From positions 1-5,880 of the forward strand of contig JAPOON010000243.1 in the NCBI GenBank assembly GCA_026713405.1: DNA of 5,880 nt, given 5' to 3'. Under the pieces are notes generated by a model that saw only the letters and a list, made by a program, of their open reading frames with translations, was not told the DNA's origin and ran no database searches. Source of the DNA: Gammaproteobacteria bacterium (GTDB lineage: Bacteria; Pseudomonadota; Gammaproteobacteria; Pseudomonadales; Azotimanducaceae_A). Positions 1 to 5,880 of this stretch are shown one piece after another. The first letter of the stretch is position 1. Each line of letters starts with the position of its first letter. A program made the position numbers and the translations under genes.

Positions 1-147
1 GAGGTGTGGCGGTTGGGAAGGGCCGCGGCGCCGCGCCGCGATTGCCGGCGGGCGGGCGGCCGGCCGCGGGGCGATGCAATCGAGCGTCCGCGCCAGGACG
101 GAGGCATCGGTCAGAAAGTGCTGGCCGAAACGCTTGCGTGCTCTCAC
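1..147 (-). CDS. rsmA: 16S rRNA dimethyladenosine transferase RsmA (KsgA), N-terminal part, cut by window edge
   Basis: Only the first 49 codons lie in the window; the gene runs off the left edge. RsmA uses S-adenosylmethionine to dimethylate two adjacent adenines near the 3' end of 16S rRNA, a late step in small-subunit assembly in the cytoplasm. The visible protein begins (M)RARKRFGQHFLTD, the hallmark N-terminus of the KsgA family (usual form RKRFGQNFL), followed by a helix ending in IAPRP. The GTG start (147-145) overlaps the pdxA TGA stop (146-144) in a GTGA junction, which suggests translational coupling. A GGAG lies about 11 bases upstream (162-159), too far to be ideal. After IAPRP the family normally goes almost directly into the SAM-binding VEIGPG motif; here about 18 Arg/Pro/Ala-rich residues follow and the motif has not appeared by the edge. 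Position after pdxA is the conserved one. Identity is secure from motif and context; the downstream part is unseen. Confidence 0.9.
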   Translation of the reverse strand, partial: MRARKRFGQHFLTDASVLARTLDCIAPRPAARPPAIAARRRGPSQPPHL

Positions 148-1160
148 GGTTCCGCGCGCTCCGGCGCCACGCCGGGCTGCGCTTCGACTCCCGGGACTGC
201 CGGTGCCCCGGTCAGCCGGGTCATTTCCTCCGCCAGTGACAGGGCGGCGGCCAGGCTGCCGGTTTCCGCGGCGCCGGTGCCGGCGATGTCCAGTGCCGTT
301 CCATGGTCCACGGATGTGCGCACGAAGGGCAGGCCCAGGGTGACGTTCACGGCGGTGCCGAACCCGGCATGCTTGAGTACCGGCAAGCCCTGGTCGTGGT
401 ACATGGCCAGGACCGCATCGGCCCCCTCGAGCCGGCGGGGCGTGAAGGTCGTGTCGGCGGGCAGCGGCCCCACCACATTGGCGCCCGCCCGGCGAAATCG
501 CTCGCACACGGGTTCGATCACCTCGATCTCCTCGCGCCCGAGGTGCCCCGCTTCCCCCGCGTGCGGATTGAGCCCCGTGACCAGGATGCAGGGTTCCGCA
601 AGCCCGAACCGGTCTTGCAGCCCGCTCGTCAGCAACCCGAGTTTCGATTCGAGACGTTGAGCCGTCAGCGCGCCGGGAACTTCCCTGAGCGGCAGGTGCG
701 TCGTGGCAAGCGCAACGCGCAATCGCCCCGCCACCAGCAGCATCAGCACATCGGCGGCGCCGCTCGCATCGCGCAGGAATTCCGTGTGGCCGGAGAACTC
801 GAAGCCGGCTTCGCTGATGGTGGATTTCTGGACCGGGCCGGTCACCATGCCGGCAAACCGTCCGGTCAGGCAGCCCTCGGCGGCAATGCGCAGGCTCTCG
901 AGAACGCTTTCGGAATTGGCCGGATTCAACTGTCCGGCAACGGCTTTGCGCGCCAGCGGCACCGGCGCAACGTGCAATTCTCCCGCCCGCCCTGTGGCCG
1001 ACGGGCAGATTTTCAGCGGTAAACCGAGCAACCTGGCCCGTTGGCGCAGCATGTCGGGGTCGCCGACGGCAACCCAGTTGGAGGGGTGTTCCCGTTGAAC
1101 AAGCGCGATGAGCAGCTCGGGGCCGACCCCGGCGGGCTCTCCGGGTGTGATCGCCAGCAC
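144..1160 (-). CDS. pdxA: 4-hydroxythreonine-4-phosphate dehydrogenase PdxA
   Basis: PdxA oxidises 4-phosphohydroxy-L-threonine with NAD(P)+; the product, after decarboxylation, is condensed by PdxJ with deoxyxylulose phosphate in DXP-dependent pyridoxal phosphate synthesis. It is a cytosolic metal-dependent homodimer. Family signatures are present along the length: ITPGEPAGVGPEL at the N-terminus, MVTGPVQK near residue 110, SGHTEF near 125, ATTHLPLR, GLNPHAGE near 200, MYHDQGLPVLK near 257, and TLGLPFVRTSVDHGTALD near 280. The three metal-binding histidines of the E. coli enzyme match the His in THLPL, NPHAG and YHDQG (157, 202 and 257, counted from the TTG). Length is about 338 aa, normal for the family. 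Start: an in-frame TGA at 1178-1176 leaves only TTG at 1166 or GTG at 1160. The GGAG at 1170-1167 abuts the TTG but sits 6 bases from the GTG, so GTG is preferred. The C-terminal tail of about 20 residues (after RLTG) looks unconserved. The stop overlaps the rsmA start. Confidence 0.96.
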   Translation of the reverse strand: MLAITPGEPAGVGPELLIALVQREHPSNWVAVGDPDMLRQRARLLGLPLKICPSATGRAGELHVAPVPLARKAVAGQLNPANSESVLESLRIAAEGCLTGRFAGMVTGPVQKSTISEAGFEFSGHTEFLRDASGAADVLMLLVAGRLRVALATTHLPLREVPGALTAQRLESKLGLLTSGLQDRFGLAEPCILVTGLNPHAGEAGHLGREEIEVIEPVCERFRRAGANVVGPLPADTTFTPRRLEGADAVLAMYHDQGLPVLKHAGFGTAVNVTLGLPFVRTSVDHGTALDIAGTGAAETGSLAAALSLAEEMTRLTGAPAVPGVEAQPGVAPERAEP

Positions 1161-1166
1161 GTTCAA

Positions 1167-1170
1167 CTCC
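1167..1170 (-). promoter_or_regulatory. pdxA ribosome binding site, decides the start codon
   Basis: GGAG lies on the minus strand here. Its 6-base spacing to GTG (1160-1158) is good, while the TTG at 1166-1164 follows it with no spacing, so the site argues for the GTG start of pdxA. Confidence 0.6.
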
Positions 1171-1171
1171 G

Positions 1172-1195
1172 GGCGTCAGAAAACGTCTCGACGCC
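1172..1195 (-). promoter_or_regulatory. Small inverted repeat just upstream of the pdxA ribosome binding site
   Basis: In the minus-strand transcript GGCGTC (1195-1190) can pair with GACGCC (1177-1172) around a 12-base loop containing a short U run. The second arm ends one base before the pdxA GGAG. A six-base stem with a long loop may be chance in such GC-rich DNA. If it forms, it would sit beside the ribosome binding site and could affect pdxA translation. Confidence 0.25.
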
Positions 1196-1202
1196 GCGAA
1201 TC

Positions 1203-1231
1203 GGAAGCAGGCGCTTCCGTACAGCGCCTGC
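1203..1231 (-). promoter_or_regulatory. Perfect 9-bp hairpin with an alternative 6-bp hairpin in the surA-pdxA gap
   Basis: The arms GCAGGCGCT and AGCGCCTGC (1207-1215 and 1223-1231) are perfect reverse complements around a 7-base loop, and two G-U pairs could extend the stem in the minus-strand transcript. A second stem, GGAAGC with GCTTCC (1203-1208 and 1213-1218) around a 4-base loop, uses some of the same bases, so the two cannot form together. No proper U-tract follows the main stem on the minus strand (UUCCGAUU only), so it is not a canonical intrinsic terminator. It could be an mRNA-stabilising or attenuating structure between surA and pdxA. Function is inferred; only the pairing is seen. 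Confidence 0.4.
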
Positions 1232-1288
1232 CCGCCGGACACGCGTCACGCGGACGTCTGTGTTGTCGGCTTCCCGCAATCGCCGGCT

Positions 1289-2629
1289 CTAGGCGCCAGG
1301 GAGCCTGATCTCAACGAAGGCCTCGTCGCGGATCTCCTTCAGCCACTTCTGCAGCTCTTCATCGAAGCGCCGCTGGTGAAGGAGCTGGATGGCCATGTTG
1401 CGCCGTGCCTCCTCGCCCATGTCCTGGGTGCGGCGGTCGAGCACTTCGATCACGTGCCAGCCATAGGCCGACTCGAACGGTTCGGACAGTTCACCGGTCG
1501 GGGTGGCGTTCATCGCCTCGACGAACGCCTCGACGAACTGCTCTCCGGTGCTCCAGCCCAGGTCGCCGCAGTTCAGCGCGCTGCCCGGGTCTTCGGAGTG
1601 TTCCGCCGCCAACCCGCAGAAATCCGCGCCGTCCGCGAGCCGCTCACGGATGTCCCGGACCAGCGCCTCGGCTTCCTCCGGCGGGCGGATGGCCGACGGC
1701 TGGACAAGGATGTGGCGCGCCAGGGTCTGGTCGGCCGTCTGCACGCCGGCGCCGCGACGTTCGAGCAGTTGCACGATGTGCAAGCCGCTGGGGCTCAGGA
1801 TCGGCTCGGCGGTATCCCCGACCGCGAGCGCGAGCACCTGATCCGCAAACAGGCTCGGCAACTCGCCCGCCCGGCGAAAGCCCAGGTCGCCGCCTTCGAG
1901 CGCCCGGGCGCCCGCGGATCTGGCGATTGCGGTTTCCTTGAAGTCGGCGCCGCGCCGCAGGTCGGCGACGATTTTCTGCGCTTCCTCCAGGGCCGCGGTC
2001 ACCGTGGCCTCGTTCGCGCCTTCCTCCACCTCAAGCAGAATGTGGCCGATCCGGTACTCGTCGGAAAGCAACTGCTGGTAATAGGGGGAGTCGAGCAGGT
2101 CCTCCACGTCCTGTTCGCTGATGGTGATGCGGCGGTTCACCATGTTGCGCTGCAGGCGCTGGATGAGCATCTCCCGGCGGATGTCTTCCCGGAACTCCCG
2201 GTAGCCCATGCCGTCTTCGATCAGCGCCTGCTGAAACTCCTCCAGCGACATCTCGTTCTGCTCGGCGAAACCCAGCACCGCGCGGGTGAGGGTTTCGTCG
2301 TCGATCTCCACGCCACGGCGCATCGCCTGCTGCACCTGGATGTTCTCCAGTATCAGCCGCTCCATGAGCTGGCTCAGCAGCACGTCCCGGGGCGGCGCCT
2401 CCATGCCCTGGCGCACGATCTGGTCCTGTACCGTGTCAAGGCGGCTCAGCAGTTCCGATGCCAGCACCACGTCGTCGTCGACGATGGCGACGATGGTGTC
2501 GAGTTCCTCGTATTGGGCCCCGGCGCCTCCGGCAACAGCGATGCACAGCGCAAGCGCCGCCAGTGCCCGGATCGATGACCCGCGGCCGGGCCCTGATAGT
2601 GCCGATACGTTTCTTCCGTCTTGCGTCAT
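1289..2629 (-). CDS. surA: Periplasmic chaperone / peptidyl-prolyl isomerase SurA
   Basis: SurA carries unfolded outer-membrane proteins, LptD among them, across the periplasm to the BAM complex. The product is 446 aa (E. coli: 428). Layout: Sec signal peptide with Arg21 before a hydrophobic stretch (ALAALALCIAVAGG), probable cleavage at AGA|Q near residue 38; N-terminal chaperone domain about 42-190, opening with the family's typical DTIVAIVDDDVVLASEL; parvulin domain P1 about 192-293 (YRIGHILLEV ... GGDLGFRRAGELP); parvulin domain P2 about 304-401 (ARHILVQPS ... CGDLGWSTGEQF ... YGWHVIEVLDRR); C-terminal helix to the end. P2 has two cysteines, Cys338 and Cys354, the latter in place of the first Gly of the usual GGDLGW. 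The ATG at 2629 was chosen because AGGAAGG lies 8 bases upstream and a signal peptide follows. A GTG at 2746, overlapping the lptD stop, would add 39 Arg-rich residues and bury the signal peptide. Confidence 0.96.
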   Translation of the reverse strand: MTQDGRNVSALSGPGRGSSIRALAALALCIAVAGGAGAQYEELDTIVAIVDDDVVLASELLSRLDTVQDQIVRQGMEAPPRDVLLSQLMERLILENIQVQQAMRRGVEIDDETLTRAVLGFAEQNEMSLEEFQQALIEDGMGYREFREDIRREMLIQRLQRNMVNRRITISEQDVEDLLDSPYYQQLLSDEYRIGHILLEVEEGANEATVTAALEEAQKIVADLRRGADFKETAIARSAGARALEGGDLGFRRAGELPSLFADQVLALAVGDTAEPILSPSGLHIVQLLERRGAGVQTADQTLARHILVQPSAIRPPEEAEALVRDIRERLADGADFCGLAAEHSEDPGSALNCGDLGWSTGEQFVEAFVEAMNATPTGELSEPFESAYGWHVIEVLDRRTQDMGEEARRNMAIQLLHQRRFDEELQKWLKEIRDEAFVEIRLPGA

Positions 2630-2634
2630 GGTCG

Positions 2635-2641
2635 CCTTCCT
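2635..2641 (-). promoter_or_regulatory. surA ribosome binding site
   Basis: AGGAAGG on the minus strand, well spaced from the ATG at 2629-2627, is the strongest Shine-Dalgarno sequence in the window. It decides between this start and the upstream in-frame GTG at 2746. Confidence 0.7.
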
Positions 2642-2742
2642 CAGGTAACTCAGTGTCCGGGGCCGGGCCCGACAGGCCTCAAACCCACAGGCGCGGTGCC
2701 AACGGCCGGCATTTCCGCTGCATGGCCTGCCGCTGCGTTCCG

Positions 2743-5214
2743 TCACGGCCCCCGGTAGCCGCGGATGCCGCGCTCAAGCACCGTATCCATGCGGCCGCCG
2801 AATCCCGCCAGGCCCTTCAGCGCGATCTGCAGGAAAACACCCTCGTCCGCATCGACGTTCTCGAAGCTGCGGGCCGCGGGCTGGTCCAGAAAGCGCCGCC
2901 ACAGGAGCCTGATGCGCCAGCAGCAGTCGTTGTACTCGATTCCGGCGATGCCCTCAATCATTCGCCCGCTGACCAGGTCGTGATTCCAGCGGCCGTACAG
3001 GGCGTAACGGGCGGAAACCGGCCAGTAGAACGATATGTCGGTCTGGTCGATATCCTGCAGCAGCCGGTTGCGGTATCCCAAGTTGATCACCCTGCGGCCG
3101 TCGACCTGGTACTGCAACATGCCGGATGCCTCGTCGATCTGGTTGTCGTTGGGATCCCATACCAGGCTGCCCGCCAGTTTCCAGCGCCCGGCAATCCGGC
3201 CGGCAATTTCGCCGGCGATAGCGGAAGTATCGTGGCGGTCGTCCGGCTGCTGTCTTCCTCGCAGGACCACGCGCCGGTCGGAGAAGTGCAGGATCTGCCC
3301 GATGCTTGCCCGCAGGTATTCGCGGCCGCTGTCGCGGCCGAAAAAACGGGTAGTCACGCCCGCCGACAGCCGGTTGGCGTCGCCGATGCGGTCGAGACCG
3401 GAAAAACGGTTCTCGCGGAACAGCTGCAGGTAGCCTGCCGTGAGTGCCTTGGCGTCGAACAGCGGCAGGCCTTCCTGGCCTTCGTATTCCTGGTAAAGAT
3501 AGTAGACGCGCGGCTCCAGTGTCTGGACCAGCGGCGCGCCGAACCAGTCCAGGTCGCGCTCGAATATCAGCCCGCCGTCCACGGAGCCGGTGGCCATGCC
3601 CCGGTTGGGGCTGTCGTCGTCCAGCGGCCCGGCAGCGGATTTCAGGTGGTATTCCGTGTACCGGTAGGCCGCGCTCGCCTTGAAGAAACCGAACGGCCAG
3701 CGCAGGGGCAGCGTCAGGCGCGGTTCGAGGTGCAGGCGCTCGCCGGTCAGCGCGTTGATGCCGCGCATCCCCTCCGTGTTCCGGTCGAATGAAGAACCGG
3801 TCGCCCAGACTCCGTATTCGAGGGGGCCGAGGCCCTGCCCCGTGTACAGGATCTCCAGTTCCGGCAGCCGCCTGTACTCATTGCGCTCGATCTCGTCCAG
3901 GCGCTGGAAGGCCTGCCCCCACAGACGCATCAGCAGCCCGCCTGTGCGGTAGGTGATCTGCCCCCACTGGTTCAGCGCGATGCGGCTCGATTCACCGAGG
4001 CCCGAGCCCAGGTCCCTGAAATAGTCCCGGTCGCTGGTTTCCGAGAAATCGATGCTGGACGCGAACCGGCCAATCCGTCCGCGGTGGTCGACGTTGACCA
4101 GCCAGCGGTCGGCCGGGTCGAACGTAGACGGCACGTCGGCCCCCGCGGTCTGCAGGCGTTCCCAGTCATCCCGCTCGAGAATGCCGTTGTAGAGGTCGTC
4201 GCTGGGGAGAAAGGCGCCGGACAGGGTCGTTTCCTCCCACCGCGACAGGTGCCGGTATTCGCCCTCCAGGCCATAGCCCCGCTTCGTGACGATTCTGGGG
4301 ACGAGCGTTGCATCCTGGTTCGGCGCGAGATTCAGGTAGTAAGGCACCGACAGGTCCAGGCCATCCTCGCCGGAGTACTGGAAGTTGGGAAAGAGAAAGC
4401 CGGACTGGCGGTCGCCGGTGACCGGAAACTTGATGTAGGGGGTATACAGCACCGGCACGCCCTTCATGCGGATCACGGCATGCCGGGCCGTGCCGAACAC
4501 CGCCTTCTCGGGCAGGTTCACGTGCCGGGCCGTGATCTGCCAGCTGTCGTTGCCCGGTTCGCAGCGGGTGAACACCTGGCGTTTCAGGACGACGTTGCCC
4601 GCCTCGTCCCGCGTCACCGACTCTGCCTTGCCGCGCAGTTCCGGCGTGGGCAACAGGAATTGAGCATCGTGGACCACCGCCGTCTCCCGGTCGAGGTCGA
4701 CTTCCGCGCCAACGCCCTGCATCACCAGGTCTGGTTCGCGGATGACCACGCCACCTTCCAGCAGCCCCTCACGGCTTTCCTGGCCAAGTACGGCGCGGTC
4801 CGCGCGGATGGTGCGGTTGCCCTGGGTGAGGATGACATCGCCTTCCATGGTGATGTCTGCCTCCGCCTCGTAGTCGACGGCATCCGCTTCCCCTTCGATG
4901 GGCATGGCGTCGTCGTCGATATCATCCGGATAGGGCAACGGCGGCAGCAGGTAGCGGCCGCTGCAATGCGTCGGCAGGCCGCGCTGCTCCGCCTCGGTGA
5001 GGTCGTCGCGGTCCACCCAGTAGGCCGCGGCCGGCGACCGCTCGGCGCTCCACGCAGCAACGGTCTGCAGGCGCGCGCTCAGTTCCCGCGGCCGTTCATC
5101 CCCGGTCCGCGAAACATCGTCTTCCCCAGCAAAGGGCAGGCCTGGCAGCAACACCAGGCAGATTACGCCCACCCCGGGCGCAGTACGCCGCCCCCAGATC
5201 TTCAACTTCAACAA
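2743..5214 (-). CDS. lptD: LPS-assembly outer membrane protein LptD
   Basis: LptD, with the lipoprotein LptE as plug, forms the outer-membrane translocon that inserts lipopolysaccharide into the outer leaflet. The product is 823 aa from the chosen start (E. coli: 784). Layout: signal peptide (KLK and RR before the hydrophobic GVGVICLVLLPGLPFA, cleavage near residue 29); acidic linker; LptA-like jellyroll about 105-235 (ITMEGDVILTQGNRTIRADRA ...); then the 26-strand barrel, opening with a well conserved stretch about 239-322 (VPVLYTPYIKFPVTGDRQSGFL) and ending in the typical LERGIRGYRGP. The four disulfide cysteines are all present: Cys84, Cys218 (FTRCEPGNDSW) and the adjacent Cys764-Cys765 (YNDCCWRI), so the LptE-dependent disulfide rearrangement known in E. 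coli should apply. Start: TTG at 5214 has GGAG 7 bases upstream. GTG at 5238 has poor spacing, and ATG at 5370 or GTG at 5379 would bury the signal peptide and overlap amgK. First gene of the minus-strand operon. Confidence 0.96.
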   Translation of the reverse strand: MLKLKIWGRRTAPGVGVICLVLLPGLPFAGEDDVSRTGDERPRELSARLQTVAAWSAERSPAAAYWVDRDDLTEAEQRGLPTHCSGRYLLPPLPYPDDIDDDAMPIEGEADAVDYEAEADITMEGDVILTQGNRTIRADRAVLGQESREGLLEGGVVIREPDLVMQGVGAEVDLDRETAVVHDAQFLLPTPELRGKAESVTRDEAGNVVLKRQVFTRCEPGNDSWQITARHVNLPEKAVFGTARHAVIRMKGVPVLYTPYIKFPVTGDRQSGFLFPNFQYSGEDGLDLSVPYYLNLAPNQDATLVPRIVTKRGYGLEGEYRHLSRWEETTLSGAFLPSDDLYNGILERDDWERLQTAGADVPSTFDPADRWLVNVDHRGRIGRFASSIDFSETSDRDYFRDLGSGLGESSRIALNQWGQITYRTGGLLMRLWGQAFQRLDEIERNEYRRLPELEILYTGQGLGPLEYGVWATGSSFDRNTEGMRGINALTGERLHLEPRLTLPLRWPFGFFKASAAYRYTEYHLKSAAGPLDDDSPNRGMATGSVDGGLIFERDLDWFGAPLVQTLEPRVYYLYQEYEGQEGLPLFDAKALTAGYLQLFRENRFSGLDRIGDANRLSAGVTTRFFGRDSGREYLRASIGQILHFSDRRVVLRGRQQPDDRHDTSAIAGEIAGRIAGRWKLAGSLVWDPNDNQIDEASGMLQYQVDGRRVINLGYRNRLLQDIDQTDISFYWPVSARYALYGRWNHDLVSGRMIEGIAGIEYNDCCWRIRLLWRRFLDQPAARSFENVDADEGVFLQIALKGLAGFGGRMDTVLERGIRGYRGP

Positions 5215-5368
5215 CCGGGCACTCCGGCGGTCCGGCACACGGGAGGTTCGACTCCAACAATTTGGATACAGCAAACGACTGCCATTGCCGCGCGGCGAAA
5301 CGAACGGCTTCCAGAAACCAGCAGCCCGGGACAGTCGGCAGGCACGGCCGCGATGATACCATCCGGCC
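5215..5368. promoter_or_regulatory. Divergent intergenic region between lptD and amgK
   Basis: This 154-base spacer separates divergent genes, so it must contain at least one promoter for each unless transcription starts inside a coding region. No convincing -35/-10 pair was found in either direction. The most AT-rich patch, about 5256-5273, is the best place for an lptD-operon promoter on the minus strand. On the plus strand TGATACCAT (5354-5362) resembles an extended -10 element just upstream of amgK. E. coli lptD has a sigma-E promoter, but I found no clear GAACTT-type element here. Short palindromes such as CCGCGCGG (5288-5295) are expected by chance in this GC-rich DNA. Confidence 0.4.
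5222..5225 (-). promoter_or_regulatory. lptD ribosome binding site for a TTG start
   Basis: GGAG on the minus strand, 7 bases from the TTG at 5214-5212. A second TTG follows directly (5211) and a third at 5205. The site supports starting LptD here, which also places a normal Sec signal peptide at the N-terminus. Confidence 0.5.
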
Positions 5369-5880
5369 ATGCATCCCACGCTCTCTCAATGGGTCGAATC
5401 CAGCCTGGACGCATCCCTTTCCGCAATCGAACCGCTGCTTGTGGAAGCGAGCAACCGGCGCTTCTACCGGGTACGGCTGAACGCCTCCCAACAGGGGCCG
5501 GAGAGCCTCGTCGTCATGGATTCACCGCCGGAACTGGAACGCAACGATGCGTTCGTCGCCGTGCAGAAACTCCTCGCCGGGCAGGGGCTGCCGGTACCGT
5601 CCATCGTCGCGTCGGACATGGACAAGGGATTTTTCCTGCTCAGCGACCTGGGAGACCGGCACCTCGAAGATGTCTACGGCACCCCTATGCAGGACTCGGC
5701 CCTCGCGGTTGCCATAGACAATCTCGTGGCACTGCAGCGCACCGATGCGCCCGACATCCCTCCCTACCTGGAAGCCCGCTTCCGCGACGAACTCGGCATC
5801 TTCGTCGAGTGGTTCCTGGGCGCCCTGCTCGACGAGCCCCTCCCGCCAGCCCCCTGTGAGGCGGTCGAGCCGCTCATCGA
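5369..5880 (+). CDS. amgK: N-acetylmuramate/N-acetylglucosamine kinase AmgK, N-terminal half, cut by window edge
   Basis: The gene runs off the right edge; 170 codons are visible of the roughly 340 usual for the family. AmgK is a cytosolic sugar 1-kinase of the aminoglycoside-phosphotransferase (APH) fold; with MurU it turns recovered MurNAc into UDP-MurNAc, a peptidoglycan salvage route that bypasses MurA and gives Pseudomonas intrinsic fosfomycin tolerance. Visible signatures: ASNRRFYRVRL at 27-37 (the nucleotide-binding strand-loop, usually SFRRYFR), LVVMDSPPELE near 47-57 (family form IAMDAPP), FFLLSDLGDRHLED near 88-101 (hinge region), and the acidic helix ending FVEWFLG near 145-151. 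The APH catalytic HxD-type loop lies beyond the edge. ATG at 5369 is the only good start: an in-frame TGA sits at 5354-5356. No Shine-Dalgarno sequence precedes it. The divergent position beside lptD matches Pseudomonas, where murU comes next. A generic APH-family phosphotransferase is the alternative, but context makes AmgK much more likely. Confidence 0.88.
   Translation, partial: MHPTLSQWVESSLDASLSAIEPLLVEASNRRFYRVRLNASQQGPESLVVMDSPPELERNDAFVAVQKLLAGQGLPVPSIVASDMDKGFFLLSDLGDRHLEDVYGTPMQDSALAVAIDNLVALQRTDAPDIPPYLEARFRDELGIFVEWFLGALLDEPLPPAPCEAVEPLI

Noticed and set aside
24..66. GC-only palindromes CGCGGCGCCGCG and CGGCCGGCCG as regulatory or repeat elements
   Set aside because: They lie inside rsmA coding sequence in DNA that is almost entirely G and C, where such palindromes arise by chance.
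1376..3792. Two long plus-strand open frames (1376-2578 and 2458-3792) opposite surA and lptD
   Set aside because: They mirror the coding constraints of the minus-strand genes, show no recognisable motifs and overlap each other. They are shadows.
5241..5260. GGTTCGACTCC matches the tRNA T-loop (B-box) consensus
   Set aside because: The flanking bases form only two stem pairs, and no acceptor, D or anticodon arms can be built around it, so it is not a tRNA or a clear tRNA remnant or attachment site.
5215..5379. Longer LptD starting at ATG 5370 or GTG 5379
   Set aside because: It would overlap the divergent amgK start and place about 50 non-signal residues ahead of a clear Sec signal peptide.
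5353..5389. Minus-strand TTGAGA (5389-5384) and TATCAT (5358-5353) as a sigma-70 promoter for lptD
   Set aside because: The spacing is 25 bases, far from the 16-18 needed.
4084..5859. A 591-codon plus-strand open frame opposite lptD and running into amgK in another frame
   Set aside because: It is antisense to lptD, whose motifs and disulfide cysteines are intact, and out of frame with amgK. It is rich in low-information Arg/Ala/Gly residues and shows no known domain. Long antisense frames are normal in high-GC DNA.

Overview
This window is high-GC bacterial DNA holding a conserved core locus of Gammaproteobacteria. The minus strand carries lptD-surA-pdxA-rsmA, and a divergent plus-strand gene at the right edge is the start of amgK. 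The order amgK < > lptD-surA-pdxA-rsmA is the one known from Pseudomonas and related lineages, where murU follows amgK. Genus cannot be settled from the sequence. The GC bias and long antisense open frames fit a high-GC gammaproteobacterium outside the Enterobacterales.

Layout from the right: amgK (5369 to the right edge, plus strand, partial). A 154-base divergent spacer (5215-5368) must hold the promoters of amgK and of the minus-strand operon. Then lptD (5214 to 2743), a 113-base gap, surA (2629 to 1289), a gap of about 128 bases with potential RNA hairpins, pdxA (1160 to 144), and rsmA (from 147 to the left edge, partial), which overlaps the pdxA stop in a GTGA junction. Only the spacers listed here are free of genes and none exceeds 155 bases. 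No tRNA, rRNA, mobile element or CRISPR array was seen.

How the genes relate: SurA is the periplasmic chaperone that delivers outer-membrane beta-barrels, and LptD, the LPS translocon barrel, is one of its demanding clients, so the first two genes form a functional pair in envelope biogenesis. PdxA (pyridoxal phosphate synthesis) and RsmA (16S rRNA dimethylation) are housekeeping enzymes long known to share this operon. AmgK phosphorylates recycled cell-wall amino sugars, so the locus groups outer-membrane assembly with peptidoglycan salvage.

I found no evidence of an undescribed system. The points worth a second look are modest: an apparent insertion in the rsmA N-terminus, a cysteine pair in the second parvulin domain of SurA, RNA hairpins in the surA-pdxA gap, a run of non-ATG starts, and an amgK start without a Shine-Dalgarno sequence.
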